From: Yersinia massiliensis
GTDB taxonomy: Bacteria > Pseudomonadota > Gammaproteobacteria > Enterobacterales > Enterobacteriaceae
Reading direction: 5' to 3'
NCBI RefSeq assembly: GCF_003048255.1
Contig: NZ_CP028487.1
Coordinates: 4,278,001 to 4,342,000, forward strand
DNA: 64,000 nt
The position numbers and the translations under genes are program-made. Under the pieces are notes generated by a model, which was given only the letters and a program-made list of their open reading frames with translations, was not told where the DNA came from and did not search any database. Shown here one piece after another: positions 22,047 through 33,402 of this stretch. How positions within the stretch are numbered: the stretch's first letter is position 1; each line of letters starts with the position of its first letter.

Positions 22047-22523
22047 TTACACATAATCTACGCTAAGAATTTCATATTCTACTTCGCCGCCTGGAGTCCG
22101 AATAACGACCACATCATCGACTTCCTTACCAATCAGGCCACGAGCAATGGGGGAGTTAACTGAAATAAGATTTTGCTTAAAATCTGCTTCATCATCACCC
22201 ACAATTCGGTATTGCTGCTCTTCTTCGACATCCACATTTAATATGCGAACCGTAGCACCAAAGATAACGCGCCCATTATTTGGCATTTTGGTAATATCAA
22301 TTACCTGCGCATTGGAGAGCTTTGCTTCGATCTCCTGGATACGGCCTTCACAGAACCCTTGTTGCTCACGGGCTGCATGATATTCTGCGTTTTCTTTCAA
22401 ATCACCATGTTCACGAGCCGTGGCAATATCAGAAATAATTTTAGGGCGACGCACGCCTTTTAAATAATCCAGTTCTTCACGCAATTTGTCTGCGCCACGT
22501 ACCGTCATCGGAATCTGTTTCAT
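22047..22523 (-). CDS. greA: Transcript cleavage factor GreA
   Basis: This 158-residue factor rescues backtracked RNA polymerase by stimulating cleavage of the nascent RNA 3' end. The N-terminal coiled coil carries the acidic tip ([17 protein letters not shown]), and the C-terminal FKBP-like domain ends with [15 protein letters not shown] sequence. It is divergent from dacB. Confidence 0.98.
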   Translation of the reverse strand: MKQIPMTVRGADKLREELDYLKGVRRPKIISDIATAREHGDLKENAEYHAAREQQGFCEGRIQEIEAKLSNAQVIDITKMPNNGRVIFGATVRILNVDVEEEQQYRIVGDDEADFKQNLISVNSPIARGLIGKEVDDVVVIRTPGGEVEYEILSVDYV

Positions 22524-22631
22524 CTTTTAAATACCTCTAAATCTATCCTGTTTAAAAACCGTCATCCTAACGTCATCGAATGAAAATACGGTTAGCTTGA
22601 TATCCTTCCCGCCTCCAGGTGATAAATAAAC

Positions 22632-22664
22632 AAAAAACCACCCTTGGAGCAAAAAACCCAAGAC
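22632..22664 (-). promoter_or_regulatory. Possible GraL-like hairpin in the greA leader
   Basis: On the minus strand CTTGG and CCAAG can pair, followed by GGTGG and a six-T run, about 110 bases upstream of the greA start. E. coli greA has a leader terminator here that yields the small RNA GraL. The stem here is weak, so this is a tentative positional match. Confidence 0.35.
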
Positions 22665-22784
22665 AGGATCAATTTTGCATTTTGATATGCATTTTAACGT
22701 AGAGTTCCTTTAGGGTCATCGTTTACTTTCGCCCTCGTTGCACCGTAGTATGGCAACACATTATCCAGCAGTTATACCGAAATT

Positions 22785-24233
22785 ATGCATTTTTCACGAA
22801 TTGTCAGTGGATTGGCCTGTGCGATTGCCCTTAATGTCAGCATATCTCACGCCAATGCGGCTCAGGTCGAAAATTACACTCAGTATCTGCCTGATGGGGC
22901 AAATCTTGCGCTAGTCGTACAAAAAATCGGAGCTCCAACGCCGACGATAGACTATCACGCCCAGCAGATGGCGTTACCTGCCAGTACGCAGAAAGTACTG
23001 ACAGCCTTGGCCGCATTATTGCAACTTGGCCCAGACTTTCGCTTCATAACGACGTTAGAAAGCCACGGCACTGTGAGTGATGGTGTTTTACAGGGTAACC
23101 TTATCGCCCGTTTTGATGGTGACCCAACATTAACTCGCCAGCAGTTGCGCAATATGGTCGCCACGCTAAGAAAAGCAGGTATCAAGCAAGTGGCTGGTGA
23201 TTTGATCATCGATACTTCCGTATTTGCCAGTCATGATAAGGCCCCAGGCTGGCCATGGAACGATATGACACAATGCTTTAGTGCGCCGCCAGCGGCAGCT
23301 ATCGTCGATCGTAATTGTTTTTCTGTTTCGCTGTATAGCGCGCCAAATCCTGGCGACATGGCATTTATCCGAGTCGCATCCTATTATCCAGTGCAGATGT
23401 TTAGCGAGGTCCGAACCTTAGCTAAAGGTTCACCTGATGCGCAATATTGTGAATTAGACGTCGTGCCTGGCGAGTTAAATCGGTTCACACTGACTGGTTG
23501 CCTTACCCAGCGGAGTGAACCTCTGCCATTAGCCTTCGCCGTACAAAATGGGGCTAGTTATGCTGGAGCCATTTTGAAAGATGAGTTAAAAAAGGCCGAT
23601 ATTCAGATTGATGGCAACCTACGTCGCCAATCAACGCCGAGTCCAGCAGGAAATGTATTGGCGCAAACTCAATCAGCACCATTGCATGATTTGCTGAAAA
23701 TTATGTTAAAAAAATCTGACAATATGATTGCCGATACTGTCTTTAGAACGATTGGTCATCAGCGTTTTGGCGTACCGGGCACATGGCGCGCAGGCGCTGA
23801 TGCAGTCCGTCAGGTTTTACGCCAAAAAGCTGGTGTTGATCTCGGGAACAGTATTGTCGTAGATGGGTCGGGTTTATCACGTCATAACCTGATTTCACCG
23901 GCGACCATGATGCAGGCTTTGCAATATATTGCTCAGCATGATCAGGAACTTGACTTTATTTCGATGCTACCACTGGCTGGCTATGACGGTACATTACGCT
24001 ATCGTGGTGGGCTGCATGAAGCGGGCGTTAACGGTAAGGTTTCAGCGAAAACAGGTGCACTGCAAGGCGTATATAATTTGGCCGGTTTTATCACCACGGC
24101 CAGCGGACAACGTATGGCATTTGTGCAATTTTTGTCTGGCTACGCTGTTCCACCTGAAGATCAAAAAAATCGTCGGGCACCATTAGTTCGTTTCGAAAGC
24201 CGCCTGTATAAAGACATTTATCAGAATAACTGA
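22785..24233 (+). CDS. dacB: D-alanyl-D-alanine carboxypeptidase/endopeptidase DacB (PBP4)
   Basis: This 482-residue periplasmic low-molecular-weight penicillin-binding protein trims and cross-cuts peptidoglycan. The signal peptide ends near ANAAQ. Catalytic motifs are S67-T-Q-K70 (PASTQK), S-D-N (KKSDNMIAD) and K-T-G (SAKTGAL), with the large PBP4-type insert between the first two. pmrA starts only 5 bp after its stop, so dacB-pmrA-pmrB is probably one transcript. Confidence 0.97.
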   Translation: MHFSRIVSGLACAIALNVSISHANAAQVENYTQYLPDGANLALVVQKIGAPTPTIDYHAQQMALPASTQKVLTALAALLQLGPDFRFITTLESHGTVSDGVLQGNLIARFDGDPTLTRQQLRNMVATLRKAGIKQVAGDLIIDTSVFASHDKAPGWPWNDMTQCFSAPPAAAIVDRNCFSVSLYSAPNPGDMAFIRVASYYPVQMFSEVRTLAKGSPDAQYCELDVVPGELNRFTLTGCLTQRSEPLPLAFAVQNGASYAGAILKDELKKADIQIDGNLRRQSTPSPAGNVLAQTQSAPLHDLLKIMLKKSDNMIADTVFRTIGHQRFGVPGTWRAGADAVRQVLRQKAGVDLGNSIVVDGSGLSRHNLISPATMMQALQYIAQHDQELDFISMLPLAGYDGTLRYRGGLHEAGVNGKVSAKTGALQGVYNLAGFITTASGQRMAFVQFLSGYAVPPEDQKNRRAPLVRFESRLYKDIYQNN

Positions 24234-24238
24234 AAACT

Positions 24239-24901
24239 ATGAAGCTACTGATTGTTGAAGATGATGAACTGCTGCAACGAGGCATCGCGATGGCACTGAC
24301 CAACGAAGGTTACGCCTGCGACTGCGCCGGAACGGCAGCACAAGCACAGGGTTTGTTACTCAGCAGTCAGTACAGCATGATCATTCTCGATCTCGGCTTA
24401 CCGGATCAAGATGGTACCCTTTTGCTACGCCAATGGCGTCGTCAGACTGTTACCCTGCCCGTACTGATACTTACCGCGCGTGATGCCCTTGAAGACCGAG
24501 TTGAAGGGCTAGATGCAGGCGCGGACGATTACCTAATCAAACCTTTTGCGCTGGCTGAATTACTCGCTCGAGTCCGTGCATTGATCCGCCGCTATCAAGG
24601 CCAGAGTGACAATTTGATACAACAAGATGACTTGAGTCTTAATTTGTCGACTCAGCAAGTGTATTTGCAGGACCAGCCTCTAGAAATCACGCCTAAAGAA
24701 TTTGCGATATTGTCACGCTTAATTATGCGAGCAGGACAAACTGTCAATCGCGAATTGTTACAGCAGGATCTTTACACATGGAATGATGATCTCGGCTCTA
24801 ATACGTTAGAAGTTCATATTCATAATCTACGCCGTAAATTAGGGAAAGACCGTATCCGGACCGTGCGAGGCATTGGTTATCGCTTGGAAGCACAAGCATG
24901 A
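24239..24901 (+). CDS. pmrA: Response regulator PmrA (BasR)
   Basis: This 220-residue OmpR-type regulator has phospho-acceptor Asp51 in LDLGLPDQDG, acidic pocket VEDDE, Lys in IKPFAL and a winged-helix output domain (EITPKEFAILSRL, NTLEVHIHNLRRKLG, TVRGIGYRL). With PmrB it controls lipid A modification and polymyxin resistance in Salmonella, E. coli and Yersinia. It overlaps pmrB by four bases (ATGA). Its place after dacB fits Yersinia as I know it. Confidence 0.93.
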   Translation: MKLLIVEDDELLQRGIAMALTNEGYACDCAGTAAQAQGLLLSSQYSMIILDLGLPDQDGTLLLRQWRRQTVTLPVLILTARDALEDRVEGLDAGADDYLIKPFALAELLARVRALIRRYQGQSDNLIQQDDLSLNLSTQQVYLQDQPLEITPKEFAILSRLIMRAGQTVNRELLQQDLYTWNDDLGSNTLEVHIHNLRRKLGKDRIRTVRGIGYRLEAQA

Positions 24902-25980
24902 TCAGTATGCGCCGCCGTCTCATCTTGCTGCTGGCGTTAATATTACTAGTGACCCAGTTAATCAGCGCATTTTGGCTTTGGCATGAAAGCCAGGAGCAAA
25001 TTAGTTTCCTAGTCGATGAAACGCTGAGCGCCAAAGTACGTAATGAGCGAGTTAATACCGAAATCGCTGAAGCGATCGCATCCCTGCTGGCCCCTTCACT
25101 GGTCATGATGGCAATTAGCCTATTACTCTCTTTCTGGGCGATCAGTTGGATTATCCGTCCACTCGATCAGTTACAGCAGAAATTAGCAGAACGTTCAGCG
25201 GATAATCTCACCCCCGTCGTTGTTCACAGTGATATGCAGGAGATTGTCTCTGTCACATCGACGCTCAATCAACTGCTATCACGACTCTCGAACACGATTC
25301 AGCAAGAACGGTTATTTACTGCGGATGCTGCCCACGAGCTACGCACGCCACTTGCCGGAATACGTCTGCACCTTGAGTTAATGGAGCAACAGGGCATCAC
25401 AGAGAGTAAGTCACTCATTAATCGTATCGACTTGCTAATGCATACCATTGAGCAGCTGCTGATGTTATCCAGAGCGGGGCAGAATTTTGCTAGCGGTCAG
25501 TATCAGACCTTAGATTGGGTTGAAAATGTCGTGCATCCCCTACAAGAAGAGTTAGAGGAAATGTGCGCACTCCGTCAACAATCTATTGTGTGGGTGTTAC
25601 CGTCGGAAGCTCAAACTCAGGGGGATGCCACATTATTGCGTTTGATGGTGCGTAACTTGGTTGAAAATGCGCATCGCTATAGCCCTGTAGGTAGCCAGAT
25701 TTTGGTTAAACTTTCAGTTGAAGCTCAGGGTGTATTATTACAAATTGTGGATGAAGGACCGGGAATAAAGCAAGAGCAAGCAGGTGAGCTCACCCAAGCG
25801 TTCCGCCGGATGGATCAACGTTATGGCGGCAGTGGCTTAGGGTTAAATATCGTTGTTCGCACGGTTCAATTGCACCAAGGCAAACTGACGCTGAAGAATC
25901 GTACTGACCGTTCTGGGCTACAAGCACAATGCTGGATACCCACGACCACACACGGTACCGTCTTAGCTCAATCACACTGA
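24898..25980 (+). CDS. pmrB: Sensor histidine kinase PmrB (BasS)
   Basis: This 360-residue kinase has TM1 (residues about 8-28), a short periplasmic loop of about 35 residues, TM2 (about 64-85), HAMP, the H-box ADAAHELRTPL (His146) and a HATPase domain (NLVENAHRYSP, DEGPGI, GSGLGL). The loop keeps an E-x-x-E (EIAE, 55-58), the kind of motif that binds ferric iron in Salmonella PmrB. The start ATG overlaps the pmrA stop. Confidence 0.92.
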   Translation: MISMRRRLILLLALILLVTQLISAFWLWHESQEQISFLVDETLSAKVRNERVNTEIAEAIASLLAPSLVMMAISLLLSFWAISWIIRPLDQLQQKLAERSADNLTPVVVHSDMQEIVSVTSTLNQLLSRLSNTIQQERLFTADAAHELRTPLAGIRLHLELMEQQGITESKSLINRIDLLMHTIEQLLMLSRAGQNFASGQYQTLDWVENVVHPLQEELEEMCALRQQSIVWVLPSEAQTQGDATLLRLMVRNLVENAHRYSPVGSQILVKLSVEAQGVLLQIVDEGPGIKQEQAGELTQAFRRMDQRYGGSGLGLNIVVRTVQLHQGKLTLKNRTDRSGLQAQCWIPTTTHGTVLAQSH

Positions 25981-26016
25981 CCTCCACTCACACCAAACCC
26001 CATATTGACTCAAACA

Positions 26017-26044
26017 AAAGGGCCACCAATAAATGGTAGCCCTT
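26017..26044 (-). terminator. obgE terminator
   Basis: On the minus strand AAGGGCTACCA and TGGTGGCCCTT pair with one mismatch, followed by TTTTGTTTG. It lies 40 bp past the obgE stop and also faces the end of pmrB. Confidence 0.8.
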
Positions 26045-26083
26045 GCTCTAAGTTGATGAAATTAACGAGTCACCAAACGGTGA

Positions 26084-27256
<1,173 letters not shown>

Positions 27257-27526
27257 TTACTTTCTCCGTAAAAAACCAATAGATTTTATCTACTTGTTTT
27301 ACATTAACTTTATCGGTTCTTTTCGGCGTATTTTCTAGCTCTCGTGATACACCAAGCGTATTCAGCATATCGAAAAAACACGAACGCACCAGAACCGGCA
27401 CGAACAAGGGCGCGTATTATACTCGCTTCTTGGAGAAATTTCATCTGTATTAAAAACAGACAATCAATCCGAAAAAAGCGTCCCTTGGATGAAATGACGG
27501 CTAAGCACTACGCCGCTATTAGGCGG

Positions 27527-28486
27527 TTACTTTTGCGGAGCCGCTATGCTTGTTTCAGCCCGACGTGGCCACCAACGGTGCCCAATAGCTGAGAACATAG
27601 CGCCTGCAACGACGACAAATGCGCCGACATAACCGACAAAATTGAGGGGTGGCGCGGCAAAGTAATCGGGCCATGCCAGCGACAGTAAAATAGAAAAAAA
27701 CAAGGTAAACAAAGGCGTCAATGTAACAAGTGCACTCACCTGCGCAGCCTGCCATCGCGCCATAGCTTCAGCTAAAGCGCCATAGCCGACCAGGGTATTC
27801 ACTCCGCAGAACAGTAAGCAGCCAAGCTGCCACCCGTTTAGCTGAAAAATGACAGCTGGCTTCGCCATTGGGAATAGCGTGATAGCACATAGAACATACA
27901 GTAACAATAATATCTGCTGTGATGCCATACGCCTTAATAACACCTTCTGAGCAACACCATAGCTGACCCAAACCACGGCGGCACAGATACCCAGTACCAC
28001 CCCAAGCGTATAATCAGTCAATCGGGTAAAAATTTCATGCAGGCTGGTATTAAAAAATAACAGCAGACCACAAATTAACATTACCGCCCCAATAACCTGG
28101 GTAACTCGCATCCGCTCTTTTAAAATCAGCACGCTTGCCACCATCATCCCAACAGGTGAAAGTTGGCCAATGACCTGAGACGTCGTCGGACTAAGGTACT
28201 GCAATGATGAGCTGAAGAAGATGAAGTTCCCCAGAAGGCCACAAGTCGCAATAATCAGTAATAACAGCCAGCGACGTTGACGAAAAAGTTTCAGCGAAGG
28301 TAATTGACGACGAGAGGCCAGGATAATTCCCAATCCAACAGCCGCCATCGTAAAGCGATACCAGACAATGGTAAAAGGCTCCATAACTTCAAGCACTTGT
28401 TTCATTGCAATTGGCAACGCACCCCAGAATACGGCAGTGGTTAGTGCCAGAAAAATACCCAAACCAGCCTGCTGTTTTGTTTCCAT
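27527..28486 (-). CDS. yhbE: EamA/DMT-family inner-membrane transporter YhbE
   Basis: This 319-residue protein has ten predicted membrane helices in two EamA halves (AVFWGALPIAMKQ, then VVWVSYGVAQKVL). The substrate is unknown. Its identity as YhbE rests on position between rpmA and obgE as well as family. The obgE start lies 270 bp downstream, a longer gap than in E. coli, so obgE probably has its own promoter here. Confidence 0.88.
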   Translation of the reverse strand: METKQQAGLGIFLALTTAVFWGALPIAMKQVLEVMEPFTIVWYRFTMAAVGLGIILASRRQLPSLKLFRQRRWLLLLIIATCGLLGNFIFFSSSLQYLSPTTSQVIGQLSPVGMMVASVLILKERMRVTQVIGAVMLICGLLLFFNTSLHEIFTRLTDYTLGVVLGICAAVVWVSYGVAQKVLLRRMASQQILLLLYVLCAITLFPMAKPAVIFQLNGWQLGCLLFCGVNTLVGYGALAEAMARWQAAQVSALVTLTPLFTLFFSILLSLAWPDYFAAPPLNFVGYVGAFVVVAGAMFSAIGHRWWPRRAETSIAAPQK

Positions 28487-28514
28487 TTTTTACCGAGTGG
28501 GGAGCCTGAAATGT

Positions 28515-28544
28515 AAAAAGCCCCGCAACAAAATTGCAGGGCTT
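28515..28544 (-). terminator. rpmA terminator
   Basis: On the minus strand AAGCCCTGCAA and TTGCGGGGCTT pair around TTTTG and run into TTTTTAC. It separates the ribosomal protein genes from yhbE, with read-through possible. Confidence 0.87.
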
Positions 28545-28568
28545 GTATCTTTTACAAGACGCGAAAAC

Positions 28569-28838
<270 letters not shown>

Positions 28839-28845
28839 CTAAATC

Positions 28846-29214
<369 letters not shown>

Positions 29215-29416
29215 TCACAATAGGGCGCGAATTCTACGCAAAAACATAGTGAATGACAAGTATATAATCAGCACAAGAGAAGAAAAAAAGCACAGTTTCT
29301 TACATCTCGTTTATTTGCTGGATTTTTCAAGTACAATCATAGTCTCAGGGAACGTCATGTAATAATGTGGGCGGTAATCTCATCGCAGTTAAAGAGAAAA
29401 ACAGCTGAATATAACA

Positions 29417-30388
29417 ATGAACCTAGAAAAGATTATCGCGTTAACCGCGTCGGATATGGCAGCAGTAAACACAACAATTCTCGAGCAATTGAACTCTGAT
29501 GTTGTTCTCATCAATCAATTGGGCCACTACATCATCAGTGGTGGCGGGAAACGAATCCGCCCCATGATAGCCGTGTTGGTCGCTCGAGCGCTACAATACT
29601 CAGGCAACAAGCATATCACCGTTGCAGCGTTGATTGAATTCATCCATACCGCAACACTGTTGCATGATGATGTGGTTGATGAATCAGATATGCGCCGTGG
29701 GAAGGCAACGGCGAATGCAGCATTTGGTAACGCGGCCAGCGTATTAGTGGGCGATTATATCTATACGCGCTCATTCCAGATGATGACGGGCCTAGAATCG
29801 CTGCGTGTTCTGACATTAATGTCGGAAGCAACAAATGTCATTGCTGAAGGGGAAGTCTTGCAGTTAATGAACTGCAATAACCCTGATATCACTGAAGAAA
29901 ACTACATGCAGGTGATTTACAGCAAAACAGCCCGTTTGTTCGAAGCCGCTTCACAATCAGCTGCCGTGTTGGCGAATGCCAATGAGGAACAAGAGCTCGC
30001 CCTACAAAATTATGGTCGCTATCTGGGGACGGCTTTCCAGCTCATTGATGATTTACTGGATTACAGTTCCGATGGTACCACTCTGGGCAAAAATACCGGT
30101 GATGACCTAAATGAGGGCAAGCCGACGTTACCTTTGCTGCACGCAATGCGTAACGGTACACCAGAGCAAGAAGCAATGATTCGGCAAGCGATCGAACAGG
30201 GTAATGGCCGTCATTTACTTGAGCCCGTATTGGCTGCTATGCAGCAATGTGGTTCACTGGAATATACCCGTCAACGTGCTGAAGAAGAGGCGGATAAAGC
30301 TATCGCTGCACTGCAAGTTCTACCTGAAAGTGAGTATCGTCTGGCACTTGAAGGATTAGCGCACATTGCAGTACAACGCTCATTTTAA
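29417..30388 (+). CDS. ispB: Octaprenyl diphosphate synthase
   Basis: This 323-residue trans-prenyl transferase makes the C40 side chain of ubiquinone and menaquinone. Both aspartate-rich motifs are present (LLHDDVVDESD and LIDDLLDY), with the GGGKRIRP substrate-binding start. It is divergent from rplU, as in E. coli. Confidence 0.97.
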   Translation: MNLEKIIALTASDMAAVNTTILEQLNSDVVLINQLGHYIISGGGKRIRPMIAVLVARALQYSGNKHITVAALIEFIHTATLLHDDVVDESDMRRGKATANAAFGNAASVLVGDYIYTRSFQMMTGLESLRVLTLMSEATNVIAEGEVLQLMNCNNPDITEENYMQVIYSKTARLFEAASQSAAVLANANEEQELALQNYGRYLGTAFQLIDDLLDYSSDGTTLGKNTGDDLNEGKPTLPLLHAMRNGTPEQEAMIRQAIEQGNGRHLLEPVLAAMQQCGSLEYTRQRAEEEADKAIAALQVLPESEYRLALEGLAHIAVQRSF

Positions 30389-30399
30389 GAAACTTTAAA

Positions 30400-30428
30400 G
30401 AAACTACGGGCTTTCTTGCCCGAGTTTC
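30400..30428. terminator. Terminator between ispB and the Mu-c-like gene
   Basis: GAAACTACGGGC and GCCCGAGTTTC form a stem with a single bulged A. TCTCCTTCC follows on the plus strand, and a T-rich stretch (TTTAAAGTTTC) follows on the minus strand. It serves ispB and possibly the convergent gene at 30458. Confidence 0.7.
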
Positions 30429-30457
30429 TCCTTCCCTATCTCATTCACTTCCCGGCA

Positions 30458-30799
30458 TCAAACCAAACGCTTCATCAGCGTACCCACACCTTCACGCAAC
30501 AAGAATGCGATGACTTGTGCGCGTTCAGCCTCAGTAAGTTGATAATAGGCTTCAATCCATATGTTTACGGGATCCTGTCGCGTCGGCATATATTGCGCTG
30601 GTTCTTCCCGTAGCTGCAATGAATTCACTATACTGCTAGGTAAGCTTTCTACATGATATTCGACCGCCTTCCCTTGTACTCCTCGACGGCGACGCTGTTC
30701 CCATCCCTCACGTTTAGCCATGAGGTTTATTCCCTGTGGTGATGACGGTAACCCCTCAAGACCTGCCAATTCCTTAGCGGCAAACCATTCTTTTTTCAT
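30458..30799 (-). CDS. Mu repressor c-like DNA-binding protein
   Basis: This 113-residue protein starts MKKEWFAAKELAGLEGLP. The N-terminal 60 residues resemble the Mu transposase/repressor winged-helix domain (HTH_Tnp_Mu type): KELAGLEGLPSSPQGINLMAKREGW, then an RRRRGVQGKAVEYHVESLP wing that parallels the Mu repressor GVKGGKAVEYDVMSMP. The C-terminus (LTEAERAQVIAFLLREG) also recalls Mu c. No transposase is present. It is divergent from the Ner-like nlp gene, just as c and ner are in Mu. I chose ATG 30799; the frame stays open upstream to 30853. It may be a domesticated regulator. Target unknown. Confidence 0.7.
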   Translation of the reverse strand: MKKEWFAAKELAGLEGLPSSPQGINLMAKREGWEQRRRRGVQGKAVEYHVESLPSSIVNSLQLREEPAQYMPTRQDPVNIWIEAYYQLTEAERAQVIAFLLREGVGTLMKRLV

Positions 30800-30982
30800 G
30801 GCGTTGCTTCCTAATATGCGTTGTGACACAAAAAAAGAATATTTAGAAAACATTTGAAATTTTTAAGAAAATAAATGCTATGATCTTTCTAAATGTTCAC
30901 TTTGTGTTCACGTTCCAATTAACAATGTACCGTTATTTATATCACTAACGCGTCAGCTGCTTAGAAAAAAAAAGGATTAAAG
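30800..30982. promoter_or_regulatory. Divergent control region of the c-like and nlp genes
   Basis: This AT-rich 183-bp gap carries repeated A/T tracts. One cluster near 30827-30900 has TTTAGAAA, TTTAAGAAA and TTTCTAAA forms, and TGTTCACTTTGTGTTCACG holds a short direct repeat GTTCAC. That arrangement would suit overlapping promoters with operators for both proteins. No exact boxes are assigned. Confidence 0.45.
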
Positions 30983-31258
30983 ATGATTTTAAGGAAATCG
31001 GATTGGCACCCAGCGGACATCATTGCTGCACTACGGAAGGAGGGGACGACTCTGGCGGCACTTTCACGTAAAGCGGGATTAAGCTCATCCACACTTGCGA
31101 ATGCATTGACTCGCCCCTGGCCAAAGGGGGAATGGTTAATTGCGGAATGTCTGAGCATTCATCCTTCCGAAATCTGGCCAACACGTTATTTTGATTCTAA
31201 AACAGGCGCACTTCTTGATCGAAAAGTGAGGATAAGGCAGGTCAATGTTTCTGCATAA
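30983..31258 (+). CDS. sfsB: Ner-like transcriptional regulator Nlp/SfsB
   Basis: This 91-residue helix-turn-helix protein contains DWHPADIIAALRKEG and LSSSTLANALTRPWPKGEWLIAECL, close to E. coli SfsB (Nlp) and to the Ner proteins of Mu-like phages. SfsB has been linked to sugar-fermentation (mal) gene expression in crp-defective E. coli. In E. coli it also follows ispB, but murA comes next; here mdh does. Confidence 0.9.
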   Translation: MILRKSDWHPADIIAALRKEGTTLAALSRKAGLSSSTLANALTRPWPKGEWLIAECLSIHPSEIWPTRYFDSKTGALLDRKVRIRQVNVSA

Positions 31259-31288
31259 AAAAACCGCCGATGAATAGCTTCGGCGGTT
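31257..31288 (-). terminator. Terminator (minus strand) beyond mdh
   Basis: The stem AACCGCCG / CGGCGGTT has an 11-base loop and is followed by seven T on the minus strand. Its direction fits the mdh side, about 180 bp past the mdh stop. Its plus-strand side lacks a T run, so it is not a good nlp terminator. Confidence 0.75.
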
Positions 31289-31300
31289 GATCATCTCATT

Positions 31301-31462
31301 CTAGGGGGGGTGTACTCCCCTATTTCTACATCGTATTACTATACCTAGAGCTATTGGCGTTGCTGCCAGTAGTAAAACTACAGCTCCCCAACCAACTGAC
31401 TCAAACAAGCCCGCCAAATAGAAAGCTGCGACTGCAACACCATTGTCGTAACATCTTAGTTG
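31301..31462 (-). pseudogene. Open frame with membrane-helix character after mdh
   Basis: A 53-codon stretch without stops encodes AVAAFYLAGLFES, then VVLLLAATPIALGIVI and a basic end RCRNRG. It looks like two hydrophobic helices followed by a positive tail, but it has no ATG or GTG at its beginning. It lies between mdh and the minus-strand terminator. It may be a decayed small membrane protein gene. I do not recognise it. Confidence 0.3.
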
Positions 31463-31470
31463 CTAAAGAA

Positions 31471-32409
31471 TTAGTTGTTAACGAATTTCTCGCCTAACTC
31501 AATATCTTGGTGCAATACATCAAGCATGCTTTCCAACGCTTGTTGCTCAAATGCACTTAGTTTGCCAATGTCTTTACGCTCAGCAACACCGTTTTTACCC
31601 AACAAAATTGGTTGAGCAAAGAAGCGGGCATACTTGCCATCGCCCTCAACGTAAGAACATTCAACAACATTGCTTTCGCCTTGCAGAGCACGAACTAAAG
31701 AAAGGCCAAAACGTGCCGCAGCTTGACCCATGGACAGTGTTGCGGATCCGCCACCGGCTTTTGCTTCAACAACTTCAGTCCCTGCATTTTGGATACGCTT
31801 AGTCAAAGAAGCAACTTCCTGCTCTGTAAAGCTAATGCCTGGAATTTGTGACAGTAATGGCAGGATAGTGACGCCAGAGTGGCCACCGATAACAGGAACT
31901 TCGATATCCTGAGGCTGTTTGCCTTTCAATTCAGCAACGAAAGTGTTCGAGCGAATAGTATCCAGTGTAGTAATACCGAATAACTTATTCTTATCGTATA
32001 CACCCGCTTTTTTCAGTACTTCTGCCGCGATCGCAACAGTCGTATTAACTGGGTTGGTAATGATACCAATTAAGGCGTTAGGGCAAGTACGTGCGATTTG
32101 TTCAACCAGATTACGAACAATACCGGCATTAACATTGAACAAATCTGAGCGATCCATACCTGGTTTACGAGCAACACCAGCAGAAATCAGAACAATATCG
32201 GCCCCTTGCAGCGCTGGGGTAGCATCTTCGCCGCTGAAGCCTTTAATATTAACGGCGGTCGGGATATGGCTCAGATCAACCGCAACACCAGGCGTCACTG
32301 GCGCGATATCATATAAAGAAAGGTCTGAACCTGAAGGAAGCTGGGTCTTGAGTAGAAGAGCGAGGGCCTGGCCGATACCACCAGCGGCACCGAGAACTGC
32401 AACTTTCAT
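31471..32409 (-). CDS. mdh: Malate dehydrogenase
   Basis: This 312-residue NAD-dependent TCA-cycle enzyme shows the Rossmann motif [16 protein letters not shown], the substrate-binding loop [18 protein letters not shown] and the active-site histidine in [12 protein letters not shown]. It is divergent from argR, as in E. coli. Confidence 0.98.
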   Translation of the reverse strand: MKVAVLGAAGGIGQALALLLKTQLPSGSDLSLYDIAPVTPGVAVDLSHIPTAVNIKGFSGEDATPALQGADIVLISAGVARKPGMDRSDLFNVNAGIVRNLVEQIARTCPNALIGIITNPVNTTVAIAAEVLKKAGVYDKNKLFGITTLDTIRSNTFVAELKGKQPQDIEVPVIGGHSGVTILPLLSQIPGISFTEQEVASLTKRIQNAGTEVVEAKAGGGSATLSMGQAAARFGLSLVRALQGESNVVECSYVEGDGKYARFFAQPILLGKNGVAERKDIGKLSAFEQQALESMLDVLHQDIELGEKFVNN

Positions 32410-32805
32410 CCTATACTCCTTATTATATTTAATTTAAATTTGCCGTGAATTCATCTAGTTACGCACCTTAATTTATTGTAATTTTAAACACAATCTATTA
32501 ACAGTCAGATTGAGATATCACGCATTAAAAAGGCGCATAGGGCTTATGTATTTTAGATTAAATCGCTTATTCGTTAATGATATAGCGCACATTCTTCTAA
32601 AATTTACTGGCGTATTCATGACAGGTTAATCCGCGGTTACATTACACCCTTCCGCAACACCAAAACAACATCATTTTAATAACATTTTGGTTACTCAAGA
32701 AGAATCTCATAAATGCTGATTTAGCATAACTGTAACAGTATGATGGAGTTAAAATTTCGCCATACTTTGATATCAATGCTTTTATCGCCAATACCACAGA
32801 GTCAT
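32410..32805. other. mdh-argR divergent intergenic region
   Basis: AT-rich, with no gene seen. It contains the mdh promoter on the minus strand; the right end holds the argR operators. Confidence 0.5.
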
Positions 32806-32843
32806 GTTGAATAAAAATTCATTTATATGCATAATAATCCTAT
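32806..32843 (+). promoter_or_regulatory. Pair of ARG boxes upstream of argR
   Basis: TGAATAAAAATTCA at 32808-32821 fits the 14-bp core of the ArgR box exactly. A second, weaker box (TGCATAATAATCCT) starts at 32828, leaving 2 bp between the 18-bp boxes. As I recall, E. coli argR also has the unusual 2-bp spacing. This predicts arginine-dependent autorepression. Confidence 0.85.
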
Positions 32844-32868
32844 TCACTATTGACTACTCAGGGCATAA

Positions 32869-33342
<474 letters not shown>

Positions 33343-33368
33343 TCCCTCCGCTAGTTTCGGCGTATATC

Positions 33369-33402
33369 ATGCGGCCCTTTCTGTGCCGCATTATTTCTTT
33401 TA
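33369..33402 (+). terminator. argR terminator
   Basis: The stem ATGCGGC / GCCGCAT is followed by TATTTCTTTT. It begins 27 bp after the argR stop. Confidence 0.65.
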
